From assembly GCA_002748225.1 (NCBI GenBank), contig PDRU01000012.1:1-6055 (forward strand): DNA of 6,055 nucleotides. Direction: 5' to 3'. Numbering within the stretch: position 1 is the first letter of the stretch; the number at the start of each line of letters is the position of its first letter. Source of the stretch: Spirochaetales bacterium (GTDB lineage Bacteria > Spirochaetota > Spirochaetia > DSM-2461). Below are positions 1-4,852 of the stretch, in pieces. The notes under the pieces are model-generated. The model was given only the letters and a program-made list of their open reading frames with translations, did no database searches and was not told where the DNA came from. Position numbers and translations under genes: made by a program.

Positions 1-107
1 CACGCATCGGCATTTCCCCCGGCAAGGGCGACAGGGAACTGCTCCGCTTCGGAATAAAGGGAAGCCGGTATATCAGCCGCCCGTTCCCGGACATCCCCGG
101 CAGTTAA
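1..107 (+). CDS. C-terminal end of an unidentified protein (5' truncated by window)
   Basis: Frame 3 is open from the first bases to a TAA at 105-107 and gives about 34 residues, ending RYISRPFPDIPGS. About three quarters of its codons end in G or C, as in the better-supported genes of this window, which suggests real coding sequence rather than chance. Frame 1 stops at 55-57. Frame 2 stays open to 287-289, but it runs through the GC-rich repeat region and reads like low-complexity translated repeat. The start and most of the protein lie before the window, and I do not recognise a family from the tail. The gene ends nine bases before the first 41-bp repeat copy. Confidence 0.5.
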   Translation, partial: RIGISPGKGDRELLRFGIKGSRYISRPFPDIPGS

Positions 108-115
108 ACACCATT

Positions 116-156
116 CAGTTTCATTCTCCGGGCGCCTTCGGCCTGCGGCTTTCAGC
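116..156. repeat. 41-bp direct repeat, left copy
   Basis: This 41-base sequence is identical, in the same orientation, to 993-1033. It contains the GC-rich core cgccttcggcctgcgg and ends in ctttcagc. A nine-base piece (ccttcggcc, 135-143) recurs immediately after it at 156-164, followed by a self-complementary ttcggccgaa (158-167). The two copies bracket the vapBC module. The look is of a dispersed intergenic element rather than a duplicated gene end, because sequence on either side of the left copy does not resemble the deacetylase gene that contains the right copy. Confidence 0.9.
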
Positions 157-183
157 CTTCGGCCGAACCGGGCTGTCCGCTCC

Positions 184-195
184 AATACGCGTATT
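184..195. repeat. 12-bp perfect palindrome
   Basis: The bases aatacgcgtatt are perfectly self-complementary. The palindrome lies just before the larger GC-rich inverted repeat. Its function is unknown; it could be a protein-binding site or simply part of the repeat element. Confidence 0.5.
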
Positions 196-239
196 CCCCC
201 GGCCTGCTCCGGCTTACTCCGCTCCGCCGGGGCCGGGGG
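196..239. repeat. GC-rich inverted repeat (possible stem-loop)
   Basis: The arm cccccggcc (196-204) is the exact reverse complement of ggccggggg (231-239). Inside the 26-base loop, ccgg at 209-212 can pair with ccgg at 227-230, extending the stem past a four-base bulge. No T-run follows on either strand, so it does not have the form of an intrinsic terminator. It could still stall or protect a transcript coming from the upstream gene. Confidence 0.45.
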
Positions 240-291
240 GCGCATTTCCACTCCCATCCCTGGCGCTTTTTTCTGCCGTCATCGAATAAAA

Positions 292-320
292 TTGACCCAC
301 ACAAATACATGTGTTAACAT
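292..320 (+). promoter_or_regulatory. Sigma-70-type promoter of vapBC
   Basis: A -35 box TTGACC (292-297, five of six consensus bases) is followed by a 17-base spacer and a -10 box TAACAT (315-320, four of six). Predicted transcription start is near 327, about 23 bases before the vapB ATG. This placement rules out the earlier in-frame GTG at 311 as the start of vapB. Confidence 0.6.
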
Positions 321-328
321 TTACACAT
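299..328. promoter_or_regulatory. Candidate VapB/VapBC operator over the promoter
   Basis: Three ACACA-type half sites alternate in orientation: acaca at 299-303, tgtgt at 310-314 and acaca at 323-327. The inner pair forms a six-base inverted repeat (atgtgt 309-314, acacat 323-328) around the -10 box. In VapBC systems the antitoxin, alone or with toxin, commonly represses its own promoter by binding such inverted repeats. The location fits that role; binding itself is inferred. Confidence 0.4.
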
Positions 329-349
329 AAATACGCTGGAGGTTTACTC

Positions 350-550
350 ATGGCAACCAATCTTGCAATTGACGACAACTTACTCATTCTGGCTCAAGAA
401 ATAGCTGGTTTGAAAACAAAAAAAGAAACCGTCAACCAGGCATTAAAGGAATTCGTACAAAGAAGAAAACAGGAAGAAATAATAAGTTTATTCGGAAGTA
501 TCAATTACAATGAAGATTATAATTACAAATCAAAAAGAAACAGACAATGA
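350..550 (+). CDS. vapB: VapB-type antitoxin of a type II toxin-antitoxin module
   Basis: This 66-residue protein starts MATNLAIDDNLL and matches the pattern of short VapB antitoxins of the DUF2191 type. An N-terminal strand with 'IDDNLL' is followed by a helix-turn-helix stretch 'AGLKTKKETVNQALKEFV' (about residues 19-36), a basic 'RRKQEEI' helix, and a C-terminal 'LFGSINYNEDY' segment that in this family lies in the toxin's active-site groove. The N-terminal half should dimerise and bind DNA; the C-terminal half should neutralise VapC. The ATG at 350 is chosen because TGGAGG (337-342) sits seven bases upstream and the promoter ends at 320. The gene is AT-rich compared with its neighbours and its TGA overlaps the vapC ATG, so the two proteins are made in a coupled way. 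Confidence 0.85.
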   Translation: MATNLAIDDNLLILAQEIAGLKTKKETVNQALKEFVQRRKQEEIISLFGSINYNEDYNYKSKRNRQ

Positions 551-972
551 AGATACTCGTAGACACCTCAGTGTGGTCATTAGCCCTGAGAAAAAAGACT
601 CTCACTGAAGAAGAGTCGGATATTGTTAAAGAATTAAAAGAACTCATTCTCGACTTGAGAGTTATAATGACAGGTCCGGTCAGGCAGGAATTACTGTCCG
701 GTATTTCAGATCCTGCAACATACAGAAACCTCAGGGACAAGTTAAAAGCGTTTGATAATTTACCATTAAAAACGGAAGACTACGAGAAAGCCGCTGAAAT
801 ATACAATACCTGCAGAAAAAAAGGAATTCAGGGGTCGCATATAGATTTCCTCATCTGCGCAGCAGCAATAAATAATGAACTAAGTATTTTTACAACCGAT
901 AAAGATTTTGAACAATATCAAAGGCATATTCATATAAAATTACATACCGTTCCTGACAAAACCGGCAAATAG
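547..972 (+). CDS. vapC: VapC-type toxin, PIN-domain ribonuclease
   Basis: This 141-residue single-domain protein has the PIN fold signature: ILVDTSVW at the N-terminus (Asp6), RQELLSG (Glu48), SHIDFLICAAA (Asp100) and FTTDKDF (Asp118, with Asp120 nearby). These four acidic residues form the Mg2+-binding centre of VapC RNases, which in studied examples cut tRNA or rRNA and stop translation. Length is normal and all catalytic acids are present, so the toxin is predicted to be active when free of VapB. Its ATG overlaps the vapB stop (ATGA, 547-550), giving tight translational coupling and no need for a strong ribosome site. Codons are AT-rich (for example AAA, ATA, AAT), unlike the flanking genes, which suggests horizontal acquisition. 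The RNA target cannot be deduced from sequence. Confidence 0.9.
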   Translation: MKILVDTSVWSLALRKKTLTEEESDIVKELKELILDLRVIMTGPVRQELLSGISDPATYRNLRDKLKAFDNLPLKTEDYEKAAEIYNTCRKKGIQGSHIDFLICAAAINNELSIFTTDKDFEQYQRHIHIKLHTVPDKTGK

Positions 973-978
973 ACAGGT

Positions 979-1000
979 CTGCTCCGCCACAGCAGTTTCA
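979..1000 (+). terminator. Weak hairpin after vapC
   Basis: The arms ctgct (979-983) and agcag (991-995) form a five-base stem with a seven-base loop, followed by tttcattct. The stem is short and the T-run is interrupted, so this is at best a weak terminator for vapBC. It lies in the 25-base gap between the convergent genes and could act in either direction. Confidence 0.2.
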
Positions 1001-1033
1001 TTCTCCGGGCGCCTTCGGCCTGCGGCTTTCAGC
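993..1033. repeat. 41-bp direct repeat, right copy (inside the deacetylase-like gene)
   Basis: It is identical base for base to 116-156. Read on the minus strand, bases 1033-1001 encode the last eleven residues (AESRRPKAPGE) of the deacetylase-like protein and 1000-998 is its TGA stop. The repeat therefore overlaps coding sequence here, while the left copy is intergenic. Recombination between the copies would remove the whole vapBC module (877 bp). Confidence 0.9.
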
Positions 1034-1954
1034 TCCAATTCCAAGTCTGCGGGTAAGAGCCCACTCAAGAAAGGCTGTATGAATACGCCAGTCGCGTTCA
1101 TTCAGCTGTTCCATGCTCAGTTTCAGCAGTGCCGTGGAAGGCAGGGCATCCCCCTCCCACGGGTCTACACCGGCCAGAACCACGGCCAGGCCGGCCGAAG
1201 AACAACTCTTCATTGCGTGCAGGGCCTTCTCCAGACGTTCCAGATACAGCCCTTCCTCACCGCTGTCCACCGGCACATCAATATCGCTGGGAATCCAGGA
1301 AGGATGAGAGGTCGGCAGGGAACCGTCCAGCGGCCAGCCCCTGGCCATATGCGCGCTGAGGGTAAAGACCGAATCATCGCCGTGAAAAAGCGCCGCTGTA
1401 CCATCCCCTTTATGGGCGTCCACATCAATAACCCATGCCCGCTTCAGCGCGCCCTCTGCCTGCAGCCGCCGCAATGTCAGGGCCGTATCGTTAACCGGAC
1501 AAAACCCGTGTCCGAAATCTCTGTGCGCATGATGCGTCCCTCCCCCCAGAAAGTGGCAAAAACCCTTATCCAGAGCTATCCGGGCTCCGCGGTAAGTTCC
1601 CGCGGTCATCCGCAGAATTGACGGAACCATCTTTTCCAGAGGCATTTCGGCATCTTCAGGATTCCAGCGGTTAAATGAACCGTCGGGATTCACCAGCTCA
1701 TACACTGTTTTCAGCTGCTCTGCGGCCCTCTTGTCAAAAAATCCCCGGGCATACTCTTCACCATGAACACGCGTCAAATCTTCCAAAGTAAAAATATCTT
1801 CATAGCTATCCACCAGCCACCTGCCCTGAAGAGGACCGAGCTGCGGATGATTTTTCAAAGCCTCCAGCGTCCGTATTTTCCTGGAAGACAGCGCCGGTAT
1901 CTGAATACCGAAGCGGGGAAAATTCAGCAGGGCATTAAAATCATAAAGGACCAT
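998..1954 (-). CDS. Histone deacetylase / acetoin-utilisation family protein, apparently lacking the catalytic Tyr loop
   Basis: This 318-residue protein belongs to the zinc-dependent deacetylase superfamily, whose bacterial members remove acyl groups from lysines or polyamines in the cytoplasm. Visible motifs are GGGTHHAHRDFGHGFCPVND (His dyad 141-142, gating Phe151), VIDVDAHKGDGTA (zinc ligands Asp179 and His181, with Asp177) and AGVDPWEGD (zinc ligand Asp264). After 'LSMEQLNERD' (to residue 288) homologues normally have about 25 residues with a 'GIP..W..GGY' strand carrying the catalytic Tyr. Here the sequence jumps straight to 'WRIHTAFLEWALTRRLG', so the Tyr is absent. The last eleven residues come from the 41-bp repeat. 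The start at 1954 is preferred over the in-frame ATG at 2005 because GAGGGAG lies just upstream and the N-terminus MVLYDFNALL fits the family. It converges with vapC and diverges from the cyclase. Substrate and residual activity are unknown. Confidence 0.85.
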   Translation of the reverse strand: MVLYDFNALLNFPRFGIQIPALSSRKIRTLEALKNHPQLGPLQGRWLVDSYEDIFTLEDLTRVHGEEYARGFFDKRAAEQLKTVYELVNPDGSFNRWNPEDAEMPLEKMVPSILRMTAGTYRGARIALDKGFCHFLGGGTHHAHRDFGHGFCPVNDTALTLRRLQAEGALKRAWVIDVDAHKGDGTAALFHGDDSVFTLSAHMARGWPLDGSLPTSHPSWIPSDIDVPVDSGEEGLYLERLEKALHAMKSCSSAGLAVVLAGVDPWEGDALPSTALLKLSMEQLNERDWRIHTAFLEWALTRRLGIGAESRRPKAPGE

Positions 1955-1963
1955 AACTCCCTC

Positions 1964-1992
1964 ATTATACCTTATTCTGCCGGAATGAAATA
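1964..1992 (-). promoter_or_regulatory. Possible promoter of the deacetylase-like gene
   Basis: On the minus strand a perfect TATAAT lies at 1969-1964, with only a poor -35 match upstream (TATTTC at 1992-1987, 17-base spacing). Transcription would start near 1957, leaving almost no leader before the ATG at 1954 and making the GAGGGAG site only marginally included. It could be a near-leaderless promoter or a chance AT-rich match. Confidence 0.3.
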
Positions 1993-2016
1993 AAAAAAAT
2001 ATCAAAAAAAATTTTT
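1988..2016. promoter_or_regulatory. A/T-tract in the divergent intergenic region
   Basis: Twenty-eight of 29 bases are A or T, with runs of eight A, eight A and five T. Tracts like this can serve as UP elements or intrinsically bent DNA. It sits between the divergently transcribed deacetylase-like and cyclase genes and is the most likely place for the cyclase promoter, but I cannot identify convincing -35/-10 boxes for that gene (TTGGGT at 2015 and TACCGT at 2040 are weak and 19 bases apart). Confidence 0.3.
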
Positions 2017-2049
2017 GGGTAAAGTCTCTAATTCACCGATACCGTTAAT

Positions 2050-2054
2050 GAGGA
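2050..2054 (+). promoter_or_regulatory. Ribosome binding site deciding the cyclase start
   Basis: GAGGA lies five bases before the ATG at 2060. The alternative starts TTG 2015 and ATG 2048 lack such a site (ATG 2048 overlaps it), so translation most likely begins at 2060. Confidence 0.6.
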
Positions 2055-2059
2055 CAATT

Positions 2060-4852
2060 ATGAATCAACAACCTGTTTTTGAAGAGTCCGCCCTCTGGAC
2101 TCAGCTCATTGATATACAGAAAACTCTGGAAGAGCAATACGTACGTGCCCTCAAAATCCGCAGACTTTCCGCTTTGGGAAGCATGGCCGCTCCTTTACGC
2201 AAAATGCACTGGGCGGCGGCCTTTCTGGGACTAACCGACATGGCCAATCTCTGCGCAGCCGCAGCGGCCTTTGTCAGGCAGCTTCAGGAAAACCGCTTTC
2301 GGTGGTCTGTCGAAATTGCGTCGGCTGTTAAACGAATTCTGAAACGAACCCGTAACTTTATTGAAGCCCGCCCGGATACTCCTCCCTCAGGCGTTTTTAT
2401 AGACAGCAGCACAGCCGTACTCCAAAGCCCGGAATTAAGACGTCCCATTCCTGTAGATGATTTGCTTTCCATGTTCCGGAAGCGTCAGATAGATTCCGCC
2501 TCTTTGTCCGGATGCCGCCGAATAGCCATTGGACCTGATGCCGATTTCAGTCATGCCATTAACCTGCCCAAAAACTCAGGAGCCGCTCACAGGGCAGAAT
2601 GCTATCTTACCCTGGTCTACATGGACCTGAGCGAACAGGAATCGCATACAGCTCTTTCCGAAACACTGGAAGCGGCATTCCGGCAGAAAGAAATACTGCT
2701 CCACGGCCCGCTGGGAATCCCCTGGAAAAAATACCAGACACGGAAAGCCTGCAGCCCCTATTACCTTCTGCTGGATACACCCGAAGAGGCTGTTACATGG
2801 CTGAACAACAGAGACCTGAAAGCGCGCCCGGTCAAAGTTCTCCGCACTCCGAAGATTCAGCAGGAAGAACCGCCCAGGGTTATTGTTCAGGCTGCTCCGG
2901 AACCCCTCTCCGAACCGGAAACACTTCTTGAAACGGAAACAGAAACGGAAGAAGTTATTACCCGGAACAAGAAACCGCCCAAAGCTGTAAGCGCCCGGGC
3001 ATTGGGAGTCCGCTTTTCTGTCGGCATGAAACTTATAATAATTGTTTCAGCCATTATTATTCTTGCCATGTCAACAATGACTTACACGGCTCTCTACTTC
3101 TTCAAGCGCGAAATACGCAACCGGGTTGATGATACAAACATATCCATGTCACGCATGGTGGCCGCTCAGGCCGACAAGGAGATTGTAAGCCTGTTTAACT
3201 CGGCCAACCTGCTCTTTCAGGTCAGTACCGCCTCAGCTGATTCCCCGGAACTCACCAACGCGTTCTTCTCCAATTATTCATCCCTTATTTATGTGGGGGT
3301 ACCCGGCAGTCAGTACAATTATCTTAACAGACACTGGTTTCACTCCAACCGGATTTTCAATGAGACACAGGTACTACAGAATGTTCTGGACGAACGGAGC
3401 GCAGAACTCGAAAAGGCACGGACCGGAGAGAATGTTGTCATAAACGTATCACCGTACATTCCCAACCTGAAATCTCCGGTTCTGGCCCTTGCGGCACCTT
3501 TTCTTTTGGGAACAAATGAAGAAATTCTTGTTATACTGGCCGATGTCGGTTCAACCCTGGCCGAAAGTGTTCAGTCAAAACGCGGGTTTACAACCACTGT
3601 TATTATTAACTCGAACGGGGAACTTTTAATTCATCCTGAAACTGACCGTATAATGGAAGGTGATAACCTGCAGGACTCGCCGGTATTCCAGCAGATGTAC
3701 ACGCAGGGCCTGCCCGCCGGGCAAATCCATTACAAGGAAAGCACAGACTCAAAGCAAAGCTTTGTCGGCTCCTTCTCCATTATTCCGACCGGGAACCTGG
3801 GTGTTATAACAACAGTACCCGAGAAAAAGGCTTTCCAGATTCTGCGGTGGATTCAAAAACTCAACATCTATCTGCTGGGAACAATTCTGTCTCTGTCCAT
3901 ACTGGCCGTTTATTTCTTTTCACGGAGTCTTTCCAAACCTATTAAAGAACTGGCTCTGGCCACCCGGCAGATTAAGGCTCATAACTATTCCATATACCTT
4001 ACACCGAAAGGGCATGATGAAGTTGGACAGTTAACCCGGAACTTCATGAGCATGATCCCGCAGCTCAAAAAAGTAGACCGGCTTCAGGAAAAAACCAGCC
4101 AGTTTGTTAATACCCAGGTAGCCAGAATGATCGCGGAAAACAACCTGCCGGAACGGGCCACAACCCGTGATGTTACCGTGTTCTTCTCGGATATCCGTAA
4201 TTTCACCGCCATGAGCGAATCCATGAACGATCCCCAGCTGGTTATGGACAATCTTTCAGAGTATTTCCAGGCTATGGTTCCCTGTGTGCATGAAACTCTG
4301 GGTACGGTGGATAAATTCATTGGAGACGCGCTGATGGCGGTCTGGGGAAGCATGAACGACTTACCCAATAACGCCGAAAACGCTGTTAACGGCGCCTTAA
4401 TGATGCGGGAAGCGCTGGTACGCTTCAACGCGGGGCGGGGAGGAACGCACCATCCGGTATTTTCCATTGGCTGCGGCCTGCACAGCGGTCCGGCAACTGT
4501 GGGTCTGATGGGCGGACGGAGTGCCAAACTTGAATGGGCCCATATGGGCGACACCGTCAATCTGGCAAGCCGCATAGAAGCTCTCAATAAACCCATGGGT
4601 ACGGATATTCTTGTTTCCCAGGCTACAGCGGAACGGGTAAAGGACATATTTCAGCTGGTTCCCATGCCGCCTGTTATGGTTAAGGGGAAAGCTGAACCTC
4701 AGCAGATTTACGCGGTACTGGGCCGGCTGGATGACACGCAGCGGCCAAAGACTCTTGATGCGTTACGCTCCAGACTGGGTATTTCACCCTCTCCGGAAAT
4801 AAAAAACGGTATGGACAGCCATGAAACCAAATACGAAATCCTCGATTCGTAG
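2060..4852 (+). CDS. Membrane-bound class III adenylate/guanylate cyclase with Cache-like sensor and HAMP domain
   Basis: The 930-residue protein should make cAMP (or cGMP) at the inner membrane in response to an external signal. Residues 1-315 are cytoplasmic: a helical bundle (about 15-105) faintly like an Hpt domain, an unrecognised alpha/beta region (about 150-250) and an acidic linker (about 280-300). Membrane helix 1 spans about 323-348 and helix 2 about 602-621. The roughly 250 residues between them resemble a dCache sensor, including 'VIINSNGELLIHPE'. HAMP covers about 619-671. The catalytic domain (about 700-890) has metal ligands Asp711 (FFSDIRNFT) and Asp756 (DKFIGDALMAVWG), purine-contacting Lys752, transition-state Asn834 and Arg838 (GDTVNLASRIE), and Lys877 (VKGKAEP) for phosphate binding. 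All core catalytic residues are present; Lys752 favours ATP, but the partner specificity position is unusual (Ala827). Such domains act as dimers. Its 3' end overlaps the FecR-type gene by 32 bases. Confidence 0.9.
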   Translation: MNQQPVFEESALWTQLIDIQKTLEEQYVRALKIRRLSALGSMAAPLRKMHWAAAFLGLTDMANLCAAAAAFVRQLQENRFRWSVEIASAVKRILKRTRNFIEARPDTPPSGVFIDSSTAVLQSPELRRPIPVDDLLSMFRKRQIDSASLSGCRRIAIGPDADFSHAINLPKNSGAAHRAECYLTLVYMDLSEQESHTALSETLEAAFRQKEILLHGPLGIPWKKYQTRKACSPYYLLLDTPEEAVTWLNNRDLKARPVKVLRTPKIQQEEPPRVIVQAAPEPLSEPETLLETETETEEVITRNKKPPKAVSARALGVRFSVGMKLIIIVSAIIILAMSTMTYTALYFFKREIRNRVDDTNISMSRMVAAQADKEIVSLFNSANLLFQVSTASADSPELTNAFFSNYSSLIYVGVPGSQYNYLNRHWFHSNRIFNETQVLQNVLDERSAELEKARTGENVVINVSPYIPNLKSPVLALAAPFLLGTNEEILVILADVGSTLAESVQSKRGFTTTVIINSNGELLIHPETDRIMEGDNLQDSPVFQQMYTQGLPAGQIHYKESTDSKQSFVGSFSIIPTGNLGVITTVPEKKAFQILRWIQKLNIYLLGTILSLSILAVYFFSRSLSKPIKELALATRQIKAHNYSIYLTPKGHDEVGQLTRNFMSMIPQLKKVDRLQEKTSQFVNTQVARMIAENNLPERATTRDVTVFFSDIRNFTAMSESMNDPQLVMDNLSEYFQAMVPCVHETLGTVDKFIGDALMAVWGSMNDLPNNAENAVNGALMMREALVRFNAGRGGTHHPVFSIGCGLHSGPATVGLMGGRSAKLEWAHMGDTVNLASRIEALNKPMGTDILVSQATAERVKDIFQLVPMPPVMVKGKAEPQQIYAVLGRLDDTQRPKTLDALRSRLGISPSPEIKNGMDSHETKYEILDS

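Larger units (their letters stand above)
157..289. other. GC-rich intergenic spacer with inverted repeats
   Basis: The spacer between the first gene and the vapBC promoter is dominated by G/C runs and palindromes up to about 242, then becomes AT-rich. I see no start codon with a ribosome binding site that would support a gene. Frame 2 is open from base 2 to 289, but its translation is a Pro/Ala/Gly/Phe-rich string without protein-like features. The stretch is best read as the remainder of the repeat element that starts at 116. Confidence 0.5.

Noticed and set aside
2..289. Frame-2 open stretch across the GC-rich repeat
   Set aside because: There is no start with a ribosome site inside the window and the translation is a low-complexity reading of the repeat; GC-rich DNA lacks stops by composition.
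311..349. Upstream GTG start that would add 13 residues to VapB
   Set aside because: It lies before the predicted transcription start (about 327), and the ATG at 350 has a strong TGGAGG site and fits the family N-terminus.
103..1033. Integron-cassette interpretation (GTTAAAC at 103-109 as an attC core site)
   Set aside because: There is no matching core site at the right end, no pair of R-Y-Y-Y-A-A-C and G-T-T-R-R-R-Y boxes flanking a single attC fold, and no integrase; the match overlaps a gene's stop codon.
116..1033. Insertion sequence or transposon
   Set aside because: The repeats are direct rather than inverted, and the segment encodes only VapB and VapC, with no transposase or recombinase.
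1079..1621. 180-codon plus-strand open frame opposite the deacetylase-like gene
   Set aside because: It lies wholly antisense to a gene with clear zinc-site motifs, has no protein-like features, and is expected from GC-rich codons.
1955..2005. Upstream ATG at 2005 adding 17 residues to the deacetylase-like protein
   Set aside because: The extension contains the TATAAT box and the likely ribosome site, and family members start near MVLYDF.
4084..4647. 187-codon minus-strand open frame opposite the cyclase catalytic domain
   Set aside because: It is the mirror of a highly conserved catalytic domain; the translation is Ser/Arg/Thr-rich without domain signs.
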